A stretch of 64,000 nucleotides of DNA from Gammaproteobacteria bacterium (GCA_016194635.1 JACQBC010000021.1:119002-183001); one strand, 5' to 3'. Counted from the first letter of the stretch, positions 18,285 through 28,361 are shown. Notes: generated from the sequence alone by a model not told the origin. Numbers and translations are program-made.

Positions 18285-19649
18285 TTATTTTATCCAGATA
18301 GTTTTTGCGTTGACAAATTCGTGCATGCCATGGTGGCACAGTTCGCGGCCGTAACCCGAACGTTTAACCCCGCCAAACGGCAAGCGCGGATCACTTTTTA
18401 CAAACCCATTCACAAAGGTTGCGCCGGATTGCATACCGCGCGCCAGCCGTTCGCCACGCGCGGTATCACGCGTCCAAACGCTACCGCCCAAACCAAACTC
18501 CGAGTCATTGGCGATGCGCAAGGCGTCGTGTTCGTCGCGGGCGCGGATCACGATGGCAACCGGGCCGAATAATTCCTCGTGATAGGCGCGCATGCCGGAT
18601 TTCACCCGATCTAATATGGAGGCTTTATAGAAGGCACCCGGACCGGGGATAGGTTCACAACCCGTTACCACAACCGCACCCGCCTTGACGGTATCCAGCA
18701 CTTGTTTGTGTAACTCGTCGCGTAAATCGATCCGCGCCATGGGTGCAATGGTGGTTTGAGGTGAGAGCGGGTTACCGGGTTTTAACGCCTCGGCACCGGC
18801 TTTAAAACGCGCCACGAATTCATCCGCGATCGCGTCAATCACAATAAAGCGTTTGGCTGAAATACAGCTTTGCCCGCTATTGATAAAACGCGAGGTCACC
18901 GCCCCTTTAACCGCCAACTCTAAATCCGCGTCTTCCAGCACTAGAAACGCATCGGAACCCCCCAATTCCAGCACGGATTTTTTTAATTGATCTCCGGCGG
19001 TGGCAGCCACCTTGCGGCCTGCCGACTCACTGCCGGTCAAGGTCACCGCCTGCACGCGTTTATCGCTGATCACTTTTTGAACCTGCGCGGCCCCAATCAT
19101 TAAACTGCGAAACACCCCGCTGGGAAATCCCGCTAATGAAAAGACTTCTTCAATCGCCAAGGCGCAACCGGGTACATTGGAAGCATGTTTTAATAATCCG
19201 GTGTTTCCCGCAACCAAGGCCGGGGCGGCAAACCGGAACACCTGCCAAAACGGATAATTCCACGGCATCACCGCCAACACCGTGCCAATCGGTAAATACG
19301 CCACATAACTGCGGCCGGCATCCGAGGCGATGACTTCATCTTGCAAAAATTTGGGACCGTGGGTGGCATAGTAGTCACACACCGTGGCACATTTTTCGAC
19401 TTCAGCGCGGGCATCGGCGATGAGCTTGCCCATTTCCTGGGTGATCGTAACCGCAAAGCGTTCAAGATTCTGACGCAGCACCTGGCCGGCTTCGCGCATA
19501 AGTTGGCAGCGCTCCGCTAAAGGAGTTGCGGCCCAGTGCGGTGTGACCTGCGCGGTTTGGCGCAGGGCGGTTTCCAACTGGTGGTCGTCCCAGATCGGAA
19601 ATGCTTTCATTTGCTCACCGCTGGCGGGGTTGATCACACTAAAACTCAT
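18285..19649 (-). CDS. aldehyde dehydrogenase, succinate-semialdehyde type
   Basis: 454 residues. NAD-dependent aldehyde dehydrogenase fold with PWNYPFWQVFRFAAPAL, base Glu in LELGGSDAF, nucleophilic Cys in NSGQSCISAKR and FGGVKRSGYGREL at the C-terminus. Overall it resembles the Sad/YneI succinate-semialdehyde dehydrogenase group of about 460 residues. AAGGAGACC lies upstream of the ATG. Probably co-transcribed with the TauE-like gene. Exact aldehyde unproven. Confidence 0.85.
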   Translation of the reverse strand: MSFSVINPASGEQMKAFPIWDDHQLETALRQTAQVTPHWAATPLAERCQLMREAGQVLRQNLERFAVTITQEMGKLIADARAEVEKCATVCDYYATHGPKFLQDEVIASDAGRSYVAYLPIGTVLAVMPWNYPFWQVFRFAAPALVAGNTGLLKHASNVPGCALAIEEVFSLAGFPSGVFRSLMIGAAQVQKVISDKRVQAVTLTGSESAGRKVAATAGDQLKKSVLELGGSDAFLVLEDADLELAVKGAVTSRFINSGQSCISAKRFIVIDAIADEFVARFKAGAEALKPGNPLSPQTTIAPMARIDLRDELHKQVLDTVKAGAVVVTGCEPIPGPGAFYKASILDRVKSGMRAYHEELFGPVAIVIRARDEHDALRIANDSEFGLGGSVWTRDTARGERLARGMQSGATFVNGFVKSDPRLPFGGVKRSGYGRELCHHGMHEFVNAKTIWIK

Positions 19650-19755
19650 AGGGTCTCCTTGTGGTTAAGGCGCGTGCAATGGCGCACTCAAGATAGAAAA
19701 GTATAGACAGAATGATACCGGATGCCGAAAATTGCTGACCCTTTGGAGATAAATA

Positions 19756-20718
19756 ATGTTTACGACAGTATGCGTATTAGGCGGGACAGGTTTTGTAGGT
19801 AAACATCTGGTCGCTCGACTGGTAAAACAAGGCTATCAAATACGGGTATTAACCCGACACCGTGAACGGCATCGTGAGTTACTGGTGTTACCCACGGTTG
19901 AGGTGATTCAAGCCGATATCTACAACCCTGCCGAGTTAGAACATTATTTCCAGGGCCAGGCCGCGGTGATCAATCTGGTCGGCATATTGAATGAAAAACG
20001 CGATAACGGTCAGGGTTTTCACCGCGCCCACGTCGAACTCACCCGCCAGGTGATCCAAGCGTGCCAACGCAGTAAGGTCAGCCGTTTATTACAGATGAGC
20101 GCCCTGCACGCCGATGCCAGCGCGGGCAGTAGTTATTACTTACGCAGCAAGGGTGAAGCGGAAGGACTGCTACGCCAAGCACAGGGTATCCTGACTACGT
20201 GCTTTCGTCCTTCGGTGATCTTTGGTCCCGGCGATGGATTTTTTAACCGCTTTGCGACCTTGTTGCGATTTTCGCCCGGGATCGTGCCTCTGGCCTGCCC
20301 CAACACCCGCTTTGCGCCGGTGTATGTGGGGGATGTGGTGGCGTGTTTTGTCAGTGCCCTGAATAATGCCAGCACCTATGGACAATGTTACAACCTGTGT
20401 GGCCCGCAGAGTTATACATTAAAACAACTGCTGCAATACACCGCTGCTCAGATCGGGCTTTACCGTTGGGTGATAGGCTTGGGTCGATCCAGTTCGTGGT
20501 TGCTGGCCAATGTGTTCCAATACATGCCCTTTTACCGGCCCTTAACCCGGGACAATTACCGTTCGTTACAAATCGACAGTGTCTGCGATCAACCCTTCCC
20601 TGCTATTTTTGGCCTAAGCCCCAAGTCATTAGATGAAATTGTCCCGGGGTATTTGCAGCAAAACAGCTCGCGGCAACATTACAACACCTTACGCCGTTCC
20701 GCCGGGCGCGACAGATAG
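19756..20718 (+). CDS. NAD(P)-binding protein, NDUFA9-like SDR
   Basis: 320 residues of the atypical short-chain dehydrogenase group. The Rossmann motif VLGGTGFVGKHLV is at the N-terminus, followed by AAVINLVGILNE, YYLRSKGEAE (active-site-like YxxxK) and CFRPSVIFGPGDGFFNRF. Bacterial members related to complex I subunit NDUFA9 are thought to act in ubiquinone or respiratory quinone pathways, but this is inference. GGAGATAAATA before the ATG. Repeat copy 5 follows its stop. Confidence 0.82.
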   Translation: MFTTVCVLGGTGFVGKHLVARLVKQGYQIRVLTRHRERHRELLVLPTVEVIQADIYNPAELEHYFQGQAAVINLVGILNEKRDNGQGFHRAHVELTRQVIQACQRSKVSRLLQMSALHADASAGSSYYLRSKGEAEGLLRQAQGILTTCFRPSVIFGPGDGFFNRFATLLRFSPGIVPLACPNTRFAPVYVGDVVACFVSALNNASTYGQCYNLCGPQSYTLKQLLQYTAAQIGLYRWVIGLGRSSSWLLANVFQYMPFYRPLTRDNYRSLQIDSVCDQPFPAIFGLSPKSLDEIVPGYLQQNSSRQHYNTLRRSAGRDR

Positions 20719-20719
20719 C

Positions 20720-20853
20720 ATACTAATGAGGCGTATGGAAAGGATGCCCCTCCACCAAGACCGTCCGCCGCAGGGATGCTGCTGTCGAGCCTACGGGAGG
20801 TATTGACGACGTGTCTTGGTGGGGGGGTATCGTTTCCATGTGACTCAGTAATA
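20720..20853 (+). repeat. structured intergenic repeat, copy 5
   Basis: Arms CCACCAAGAC and GTCTTGGTGG pair, the core GCAGGGATGCTGCTGTCGAG matches, and the right end is CCATGTGACTCAGTAATAA. The lower core has GACGACG instead of GACGGCG. It lies between the NDUFA9-like gene and creD. Confidence 0.88.
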
Positions 20854-20929
20854 ATTGATCATTTTTACTCCCCCGGCCTGCTAGCTTTTGCGGTTTGAAT
20901 CAGTTGTATTCAAACCGCAGGAGATTGTT

Positions 20930-22288
20930 ATGGTGGGTCCACTCACTCAAAAATTCGATATTATCGTGCAGCGTGTTAGTCACGCTCCCTTATTACGCCT
21001 GACGGTGATGGCTTCGGTCATTATCGTATTACTAATCCCCTTATATCTCATTCAACAACAATTATGGGACCGTCAATCACAACGCGACAGTGCAGTGCAG
21101 GAGGTCACGTCCAAATGGGGGACACAACAAACCATCCTCGGTCCACTCTTGGTCATACCGTATTACGAACACCAAACACTGCGTGACAAAAACGGCAAGG
21201 TTTATGACCAACGCCACAAACGTTACGCGGGATTTTTACCCGAACACCTCACTATCAACAGCAAGGCCAATAATGAAGTACGTCACCGCGGGTTATTCGA
21301 TATTCCCTTGTACCAAGCCGAGATCAACCTAAGCGGCGATTTTCCACCCGCAACGTTCTCTACTTGGTCGGTTGGCGACAATGACATTGTATGGTCCGAA
21401 GCCAGCGTGATAGTCCTGGTCAGCGACGCCCACGCGATTCAACAACGCGCGCAGCTCCACTGGAACAATAACGCCTACAGCTTTGCGCCCGGGGCCGTGG
21501 CGGGACTCGAAAAACACAGCGGTTACCATGTCGCGTTAGGCAACCAGGCGCAACAAGCGGCGCATTTTCAGATTCAATTCACGCTAAACGGCAGTCAACA
21601 ACTCAAGTTCGCGCCCATCGGCAACGATTCCAGTATCCGTCTGCAGTCCGATTGGCCCGACCCGAGTTTTACCGGACAATGGTTGCCCAATACCCGTGAG
21701 CTTGGTCCGCGGGGTTTTAACAGCGAATGGCGTATTAGCGCCTTGAGCCGCGGCTTTGGACAACAGTGGCTGTTGCAAGATGCCGATAGGTTTGAGCGCA
21801 TGCAGCAATCCGCCGTCGGCGTCGATTTTCTGGTGGCGGTGGATAATTACCGCATGGCCGAACGCAGCAGCAAATACGATCTGCTGTTTATTCTATTAAC
21901 CTTCCTGGTGATTTGGTTGATGGAAGTCACCACCCAGCAACGCGTGCATTTCATTCAATACCTGCTCTTAGGCAGCGCCTTATGTATCTTTTATTTGCTG
22001 CTCACCGCGTTCGCCGAACATATCGGTTTTTACCCGGCCTATGCCATCGCCAGCGTGGCGGTGATCGCCACGGTCGGCTTGTACAGTAAATCGATCGTAC
22101 ACTCCTGGAGCCGCGCGAGTATCGTCGGCGGAATCGTTGCAGCCCTATATCTGTACCTGTTCAGCCTGCTCAACGAGCAAAATTATGCCTATCTGATCGG
22201 CTCGATCGGCATGTTTGCCGCGTTGCTCACCACCATGTACTTAACGCGTCGCATCAATTGGTATAACAACGCCAAGCGGCAGGAGTAA
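20930..22288 (+). CDS. creD: inner membrane protein CreD
   Basis: 452 residues from ATG 20930, which has CAGGAGATTGTT upstream (an in-frame start at 20888 is less likely). One membrane segment near the N-terminus, a large periplasmic domain (GPLLVIPYYEH, DFLVAVDNYRMAERSSKYDL) and five or six C-terminal segments including the NEQNYAYLIGSIGMFAALL region. This is CreD, in E. coli a CreBC regulon member linked to envelope stress and beta-lactam tolerance. No creB/creC sensor genes are nearby. A membrane hydrolase-like gene starts 4 bases after its stop. Confidence 0.9.
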   Translation: MVGPLTQKFDIIVQRVSHAPLLRLTVMASVIIVLLIPLYLIQQQLWDRQSQRDSAVQEVTSKWGTQQTILGPLLVIPYYEHQTLRDKNGKVYDQRHKRYAGFLPEHLTINSKANNEVRHRGLFDIPLYQAEINLSGDFPPATFSTWSVGDNDIVWSEASVIVLVSDAHAIQQRAQLHWNNNAYSFAPGAVAGLEKHSGYHVALGNQAQQAAHFQIQFTLNGSQQLKFAPIGNDSSIRLQSDWPDPSFTGQWLPNTRELGPRGFNSEWRISALSRGFGQQWLLQDADRFERMQQSAVGVDFLVAVDNYRMAERSSKYDLLFILLTFLVIWLMEVTTQQRVHFIQYLLLGSALCIFYLLLTAFAEHIGFYPAYAIASVAVIATVGLYSKSIVHSWSRASIVGGIVAALYLYLFSLLNEQNYAYLIGSIGMFAALLTTMYLTRRINWYNNAKRQE

Positions 22289-22292
22289 AAAC

Positions 22293-22832
22293 ATGTATAT
22301 CGCGCATATCCCCGCGGGATTCTTGCTGACGCATGTTTTAGTGCGGCAGCGATTGGCACCGGCCACACGTGAATACAATCAATTGTTATTGCTGGGCATC
22401 ATCGCCAGCATCTTGCCGGACAGCGATTATATATATTACCACCTGGTTGATCAGCAGCAGCATTTCCATCACAGTTATTGGACGCATATACCGCTGTTTT
22501 GGGTGGCGTATTATGTTTTGACCTTAGGATTAATCGCCAGTGTTGGGCAACGCCACTGGATAACAATCGCCCATGTCTTTTTTCTTAATGTTTTATTGCA
22601 TTGCGTGCTGGACAGTAGCAGCGGTGGTATTTTGTGGTTATATCCCTGGGATCAACATTATTACCGGCTGGCCCGAGTCCCCTTACACCACCCACCGCGG
22701 TTTGGAGATTTTTTCTGGCATTGGACCTTTCTACTTGAAGTGGCCATCATTATGTTTGCTGCGCTTGTGGCACTAAAAATATTTCGCCCTTTTACTTGGT
22801 ATACGAGCCGCTCACGCCTGGATAATCGCTAA
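22293..22832 (+). CDS. YdjM-type membrane-bound metal-dependent hydrolase
   Basis: 179 residues with five membrane segments and paired histidine/aspartate motifs MYIAHIPAGFLLTHVL, ILPDSDYIYY, FHHSYWTHI and LHCVLDSSSGG, which fit the PF04307 membrane hydrolase family (YdjM-like). Substrate unknown. It follows creD by 4 bases, so the pair is one transcription unit. Confidence 0.8.
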   Translation: MYIAHIPAGFLLTHVLVRQRLAPATREYNQLLLLGIIASILPDSDYIYYHLVDQQQHFHHSYWTHIPLFWVAYYVLTLGLIASVGQRHWITIAHVFFLNVLLHCVLDSSSGGILWLYPWDQHYYRLARVPLHHPPRFGDFFWHWTFLLEVAIIMFAALVALKIFRPFTWYTSRSRLDNR

Positions 22833-22876
22833 CCCGCCGGCTGTTGCTTTCGATCCATCGGCGTTATGATCGCCGC

Positions 22877-24103
22877 ATGAAAGTTTATCGTGTGGGTGGC
22901 TGCGTGCGGGATTCCTTGCTGGGTTTGGCAGTGAAGGATCGCGACTACGTGGTAGTGGGCGCCACCCCGCAACAACTGCAGGCTCAGGGTTATCTCGCGG
23001 TAGGCAAAGATTTCCCGGTATTTCTGCATCCACAGACCAAGGAGGAATACGCCCTGGCCCGCACCGAGCGCAAAACCGCGCCGGGTTACAGCGGTTTTGC
23101 CTTTCATGCCAGCCCGGAGGTCAGCCTCGAACAAGATTTGCAACGCCGCGATTTAACCATCAATGCCATGGCGCAGGATGAACAGGGCCGGCTGATCGAC
23201 CCCTACGGTGGACAGGCGGATCTGCAGCAACGGATCTTACGTCACGTCTCCAGCGCCTTCGTCGAAGACCCGGTACGAATTTTACGGGTGGCGCGGTTTG
23301 CCGCACGTTTCGTGCCACTGGGGTTTCGCATTGCCCCCGAGACCCTGGCATTAATGACACAGATGGTTCACAACGGCGAAGTGGCCGCCCTGGTCAGCGA
23401 ACGGGTGTGGCAAGAAACCGAACGCGCCCTGGGCGAGGACCATCCCAGCCGCTATTTTGAAGTGCTGCGCGACTGCGGTGCCCTCAAAATACTTTTTCCA
23501 GAACTCGATGCCTTGTTTGGGGTACCACAACCCGCCGAACACCACCCGGAGATCGACACCGGCGTGCATACGATGATGGTGCTTACTCAAGCCACGCGCT
23601 TATCCAATGACAGCAAGGTGCGTTTTGCCGCCTTGCTGCACGATGTGGGGAAGGGGCTAACCCCTCCCAGTGAATGGCCCCACCACTATAACCATGAGGC
23701 CCGCGGGGTCGCCTTAGTCACCGCCCTGTGTGAGCGGCTTAAAGTACCCGGCCACTACCGTGACCTGGCGCGCATGGTCGCGGAATACCACTTGCACTAC
23801 CATCGTATTAAGGAATTGCGGCCGGGCACCGTGTTAGAGACATTACTGGGGTTGGATGCCTTTCGTCGGCCGGAGCGGTTTGAAGCGTTTTTGCTGGCCT
23901 GCGAAGCCGACGCCCGTGGCCGACCCGGGTATGAAACCCGTGAGTTTGAGCAACCGCGCCTGTTTCGCCGCTACTTCGCGGCGGCGGATCAAGTGAATAT
24001 CCCAGCCTTGGTCGCCAGTGGAATCCGCGGTGAGCCCTTGAAACAGGCCATCCACCAACAACGGCTGGATGCCATTGCCGGGATAAAAAATGACCTGCAT
24101 TGA
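22877..24103 (+). CDS. cca: CCA-adding tRNA nucleotidyltransferase with HD domain
   Basis: 408 residues from ATG 22877. Upstream in-frame TTG 22844 would add eleven non-homologous residues. N-terminal nucleotidyltransferase: MKVYRVGGCVRDSLLGL with the DxD site in KDRDYVVVGA, DLQRRDLTINAMA, and VEDPVRILRVARFAARF. C-terminal HD phosphohydrolase: HHPEIDTGVHTMMV and LLHDVGKGLTPP. Adds and repairs the CCA end of tRNA. The gammaproteobacterial form carries the HD domain. Confidence 0.95.
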   Translation: MKVYRVGGCVRDSLLGLAVKDRDYVVVGATPQQLQAQGYLAVGKDFPVFLHPQTKEEYALARTERKTAPGYSGFAFHASPEVSLEQDLQRRDLTINAMAQDEQGRLIDPYGGQADLQQRILRHVSSAFVEDPVRILRVARFAARFVPLGFRIAPETLALMTQMVHNGEVAALVSERVWQETERALGEDHPSRYFEVLRDCGALKILFPELDALFGVPQPAEHHPEIDTGVHTMMVLTQATRLSNDSKVRFAALLHDVGKGLTPPSEWPHHYNHEARGVALVTALCERLKVPGHYRDLARMVAEYHLHYHRIKELRPGTVLETLLGLDAFRRPERFEAFLLACEADARGRPGYETREFEQPRLFRRYFAAADQVNIPALVASGIRGEPLKQAIHQQRLDAIAGIKNDLH

Positions 24104-24245
24104 ATCGCCGTTATTCTCACGCCGTTGACTGTTACCCACAACAGGCGCGTGGTATTGTTAGTGGCGGTTACACATTCAGGTGAGATTCATTAATCTATTA
24201 TATTAAAACTCATTTTCCAAATTATTCATTTACAAGGAGTCCGTC

Positions 24246-25001
24246 ATGAAATCGCCATTCGCTTTAGCATCGCACACTACGGGGATACTACTACTCAGCA
24301 CCGCTTTATTGTTATCAGGCTGCCAGGCCCTGCAAACCTCGATCAAGAAACGCAATCTCGATGTGCAAACCAAGATGAGTGAAACGATTTTCCTTGAACC
24401 GGTAAAGCCCGCGGATCGGATCATTTATGTAGCGGTTAAAAATACCTCCGATAAAGACTTGAATATACGCGAACGTATCTACAGCACACTGCAACAAGCC
24501 GGCTATCAAATTACGGATGATCCGGACAGGGCGCGCTTCATGTTACAGGGCAATGTCCTACAGTGCGGTAAAAGTGATTTGCGCTCGGCAAACAGCGCCG
24601 TGGAGGCGGGCTGGGGCGGCGCATGGGCGGGGCTGGCTATCGCCGGGGCCACCGGATCGCGCAGCAGCAGTACCTACGCAGGCGCGGGATTATTGGGCGC
24701 GGTAGCGGGGGTGGTCGGCGATGCCTTGGTCGACGATACCTTTTACGCCATGATCACCGATATCGAAGTACGCGAACGTCCCCGTGCCGGTGAAACCGTG
24801 ACCCAAACGCAGGACACCAGCGCGCGGCAAGGCACTTCCACCCATTTACATCAGAACATCAGTGGCGGGGCTACCAACTGGAAAATATACCGTACCCGTA
24901 TCGTCAGCACCGCCAACAAAGCCAACTTGGATTTTGCCGAGGCCAAACCGGAGCTGGAAAGCGGTTTAGTGCGATCGATTTCCGGTGTCTTCGTGCAGTA
25001 A
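24246..25001 (+). CDS. TraT-like outer membrane lipoprotein
   Basis: 251 residues with a lipoprotein signal (LLLSTALLLSGC, lipobox LSGC), then the TraT family pattern NLDVQTKMSETIFLEPV, YVAVKNTSDKDLN, two glycine-rich hydrophobic stretches (GWGGAWAGLAIAGATGS and GAGLLGAVAGVVGDALV) and YRTRIVSTANKANLDFAEA. Plasmid TraT blocks surface exclusion and complement. Chromosomal relatives are uncharacterised. AAGGAG upstream. No conjugation genes nearby. Confidence 0.85.
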   Translation: MKSPFALASHTTGILLLSTALLLSGCQALQTSIKKRNLDVQTKMSETIFLEPVKPADRIIYVAVKNTSDKDLNIRERIYSTLQQAGYQITDDPDRARFMLQGNVLQCGKSDLRSANSAVEAGWGGAWAGLAIAGATGSRSSSTYAGAGLLGAVAGVVGDALVDDTFYAMITDIEVRERPRAGETVTQTQDTSARQGTSTHLHQNISGGATNWKIYRTRIVSTANKANLDFAEAKPELESGLVRSISGVFVQ

Positions 25002-25082
25002 CTAATTCACCCGCGCGAGCTCGCTATCGCCAAGGACGGTGTGCGATCCACGGGTTGCCGGGCAAATTTGCCTTAAATAATT

Positions 25083-26366
25083 TTAGTCGGCCGTGACTTC
25101 CACCCGATTACGCCCCAGCGCCTTAGCCCGGTATACCGCCTTATCGGCCGCCTCAAACAACAGCTCAAAACTATAGGGCTTATCGAGCGGCTGGGTGGCG
25201 ATACCAATACTCGCCGTTACCACAATAGCGTTGGGTTTTAATTCCTCGATCTCACGGCGGATCGCCTCCGCTTTACTCTGCGCATCCGCCAGATTGCAAT
25301 ACGGCAATAACAGCACAAATTCTTCACCGCCAAAACGGGCCGCCAGGTCCTCCTCGCGGCAATTGTGGCGCAGTAATTTACCCACCTGGGTTAACACCAA
25401 ATCCCCTACCCGATGGCCGTGGCTATCGTTAATTTTTTTGAAATGATCAATGTCTATCACCAACATACACACCGGAAATTTTTGCCGGTAGGCCTGGCGG
25501 AATACTTTCGGCGAAACCTCCATTAAATAATGCCGATTATAAAGCGTGGTCAACTCGTCCCGCATCGCCAACTCATGTAATTGTTCTTGTTGACGCTGGA
25601 CTTTATCGAGCAATTGCCGGTTAATGATCAAATTGGCCACGCGCACCGCCAGCTCTTGTTCGAGCGGTGGCTTGAGCAAGAAATCGCTGGCGCCGGCGTT
25701 GAGTATTTCGATCTTGCGTTGCGGATCATCGAAGGTGGATATCGCCAGAATAGGGACCTCGCCAAAACGCCCGGGTAGTTTGCGGATCTCGCGTATCAAG
25801 GTAAAACCGGTCATCTGTCCGTCGAGCACGATATCGGTTAATACCAAATCGTATCTACCTTTGATAAACATTTCAAAGGCGGGCTCACCGGAACTGAACA
25901 AATCCACTTTGTACCCCAAGCTTATTAATTGCGCCTTGGTCGCTTCCGCGACCGACGGGCTGTCCTCGATATAGAGGATGTGACCGTGTTGTTCATTCTT
26001 GCGAAAACTGCGCTGCACAAATTCACCGATAAAGATACTTAAGTGATCGAGTTGATTCTTAGAGAAGATCTCGGTCACCCCGGCCAACATGGCACGGTTG
26101 AGCTCTTCCTTATTCTCTTCACTGGTCAACATCAATATCGGTTTGAAGCGTGTCGCTTCCACACCGCGCAAACGTAAACAAAACTCCAGGGCTTGCATAT
26201 CCGGCAGATACATCGCGGTGCAGATGAGATCGAATTGTTCCACCGCCAAGGCGGCTATCGCGGCTTTACCGGCCGTAAAACAGCTTACCTCAATGTCGTG
26301 TTTGGCAAAAACACCACCCACCATGTCTTGGTACAGTTTGGACGGCTCAACCAGCAGGGCTCTCAT
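25083..26366 (-). CDS. response regulator diguanylate cyclase (REC-REC-GGDEF)
   Basis: 427 residues. Residues 1-115 form a first receiver domain whose acceptor aspartate is replaced (ICTAMYLPDMQ). Residues 127-245 form a second receiver with ILYIEDS, acceptor DLVLTDIVLDG and LLKPP. Residues 265-427 form a GGDEF cyclase with active site RFGGEEFVLLLP and an inhibitory RxxD (REED) five residues upstream. It makes cyclic di-GMP, probably gated by phosphorylation of the second receiver. No kinase gene is adjacent. Divergent from rimO. Confidence 0.9.
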   Translation of the reverse strand: MRALLVEPSKLYQDMVGGVFAKHDIEVSCFTAGKAAIAALAVEQFDLICTAMYLPDMQALEFCLRLRGVEATRFKPILMLTSEENKEELNRAMLAGVTEIFSKNQLDHLSIFIGEFVQRSFRKNEQHGHILYIEDSPSVAEATKAQLISLGYKVDLFSSGEPAFEMFIKGRYDLVLTDIVLDGQMTGFTLIREIRKLPGRFGEVPILAISTFDDPQRKIEILNAGASDFLLKPPLEQELAVRVANLIINRQLLDKVQRQQEQLHELAMRDELTTLYNRHYLMEVSPKVFRQAYRQKFPVCMLVIDIDHFKKINDSHGHRVGDLVLTQVGKLLRHNCREEDLAARFGGEEFVLLLPYCNLADAQSKAEAIRREIEELKPNAIVVTASIGIATQPLDKPYSFELLFEAADKAVYRAKALGRNRVEVTAD

Positions 26367-26512
26367 TGGGGGATCATACGCCTGAAAAACATATAGTTAT
26401 GCGCCATTAAATTACTGTAGCTTTGAAACCCGGCTATTTCTATGCGCGCAATGACCACCCTATGTTACACTGCGCGGGTGTTCGCCGGTTCGGCCATCGA
26501 TGTGTTTACCCT

Positions 26513-27886
26513 ATGAACGATCCCAAAGTCGGTTTTGTCAGTCTGGGTTGCCCCAAGGCCAGCGTCGATTCGGAGCAGATCCTCACCCAATTACGCGCCG
26601 AGGGTTATCGCATCGTCCCCAGCTACCAACAGGCCGACTTGGTGGTGATCAACACTTGTGGGTTTATCGATGCCGCGATTCGTGAATCGCTTGACGCCAT
26701 CGGCGAAGCCCTCCATGAAAATGGTAAGGTGATCGTCACCGGCTGTTTGGGCGCCAAAGGTGATATTGTCAAACAAACCCATCCCAAGGTATTGGCGGTC
26801 ACGGGGCCGCATGCGCTGCAGGACGTGATGCACGCCGTGCACCACCACTTGCCCAAGCCGCATGATCCGTTCACGGATCTGGTGCCCCCGCAGGGGATCA
26901 AACTGACGCCCAAACATTACGCTTATCTGAAAATTTCCGAGGGCTGCAATCACCGTTGTACCTTTTGTATTATCCCCAGCTTGCGCGGTGACCTGACCAG
27001 TCGCTCTATTGATGCCGTCCTGCAAGAGGCTGAAATCTTAGTACGCTCCGGCGTTAAAGAATTGCTGGTTATCTCACAAGACACCAGTGCCTACGGCGTG
27101 GATATAAAATATCGTCCCGGCTTCTGGCAAGGCCGTCCGCTTAAAACCAATTTATTCGACTTGGTGAACCACTTGGGTGAGTTAGGCGTGTGGATACGCT
27201 TACATTATGTCTACCCCTATCCACACGTGGATGAGATTATCCCGCTCATGGCTGAGGGAAAAATTCTGTCGTATTTAGATATTCCATTTCAACACGCCAG
27301 TCCTGCGATATTAAAAGCGATGAAGCGCCCCGCCAACAGTGAAAACGTCTTACAACGCATTCACTCTTGGCGAGCCCTTTGTCCTGCGATTGCAATCCGC
27401 AGTACCTTTATTGTCGGCTTCCCCGGCGAAACCGAGCACGACTTTGAGCAGCTGCTGGCCTTTCTCGACGCCGCGCAATTGGATCGCGTCGGCTGTTTTG
27501 CTTACTCCGCGGTGGAAGGGGCCACGGCCAACCGCTTGGCCCATCCTGTGCCGGAAGACATCAAACAACAACGGCTTGAGCGTTTTATGCAACACCAGGC
27601 CAAGATCAGCGCCACCAAACTCAATACCCTGATCGGTAAAACCTTAGCCGTGCGGGTGGATGGGTATGCCCAAGACGGTAAGCTACTGGCCCGTTCGCAC
27701 CGCGACGCGCCCGATATCGATGGCGTCGTTGTTATTGATAATCCACCGGATCATTTACCAGCGGGGGAGTTAATCCAGGTAAAAATCTCCGCCAGCGACG
27801 AACACGATTTATATGGACAGGTAGTGGGTTTTGACCTCCCGAATGGAGGTCAGGCAGAACGCTGGACAAATATGACAGGGCCGTGA
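26513..27886 (+). CDS. rimO: ribosomal protein S12 methylthiotransferase RimO
   Basis: 457 residues from ATG 26513; the open frame extends 30 codons further upstream without similarity. An N-terminal UPF0004 domain ([34 protein letters not shown]) holds one 4Fe-4S cluster. The radical SAM core has [19 protein letters not shown], and the C-terminal TRAM domain starts near [12 protein letters not shown]. It adds a methylthio group to Asp88 of S12. Divergent from the cyclase gene. Confidence 0.95.
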   Translation: MNDPKVGFVSLGCPKASVDSEQILTQLRAEGYRIVPSYQQADLVVINTCGFIDAAIRESLDAIGEALHENGKVIVTGCLGAKGDIVKQTHPKVLAVTGPHALQDVMHAVHHHLPKPHDPFTDLVPPQGIKLTPKHYAYLKISEGCNHRCTFCIIPSLRGDLTSRSIDAVLQEAEILVRSGVKELLVISQDTSAYGVDIKYRPGFWQGRPLKTNLFDLVNHLGELGVWIRLHYVYPYPHVDEIIPLMAEGKILSYLDIPFQHASPAILKAMKRPANSENVLQRIHSWRALCPAIAIRSTFIVGFPGETEHDFEQLLAFLDAAQLDRVGCFAYSAVEGATANRLAHPVPEDIKQQRLERFMQHQAKISATKLNTLIGKTLAVRVDGYAQDGKLLARSHRDAPDIDGVVVIDNPPDHLPAGELIQVKISASDEHDLYGQVVGFDLPNGGQAERWTNMTGP

Positions 27887-27887
27887 C

Positions 27888-28115
27888 TCATTCACGGTTA
27901 CAGATCCGCTGCGCAAAACCACGGACCGTGGGCCCTAGCAGCAGAACAATCAGAAAAGCCATCGGCCAGGCTAGCACAAACGCCTTTAGCCACCTTGCTA
28001 TAAAGTGCGGATCGACACCCACATTGATGGCGGTAATAATCCCCGTCATGATAAACGCCATGGTGGCGGACATTAACAACGAAAAAAAGCCATGTTGATA
28101 TTTTTTTGAGAACAT
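27888..28115 (-). CDS. DUF2798 small membrane protein
   Basis: 75 residues with two membrane segments (LLMSATMAFIMTGIITAIN and WPMAFLIVLLLGPTVRGFA), the layout and spacing of DUF2798 proteins. Function unknown. It converges with rimO, with stop codons almost touching. Confidence 0.75.
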   Translation of the reverse strand: MFSKKYQHGFFSLLMSATMAFIMTGIITAINVGVDPHFIARWLKAFVLAWPMAFLIVLLLGPTVRGFAQRICNRE

Positions 28116-28361
28116 TGGTTTACCACTTAGCCTATATTAACTACCAGCACCCCAAGCAACTGGCGCGGTGCTATTACACGACACTTTTCGTGGCCGTGCA
28201 AGTGCAATGCTACCACCCGCCCCACGGCGAAGTTTGCAGAGCAACCGATTCAGGTTATCATCTGCTTCAATAAACCGTTTGATACAGCGTCCCAGTAACC
28301 TCTCAGCGCGGTTTTCCGGTACGCAGAAACAACGCGACGCAAAATTGTTAATAGGTGGTGT

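Noticed and set aside
1735..20853. Repeats as simple terminators
   Set aside because: Copy 1 lies upstream of both its neighbours and none has a T-run after the right arm.
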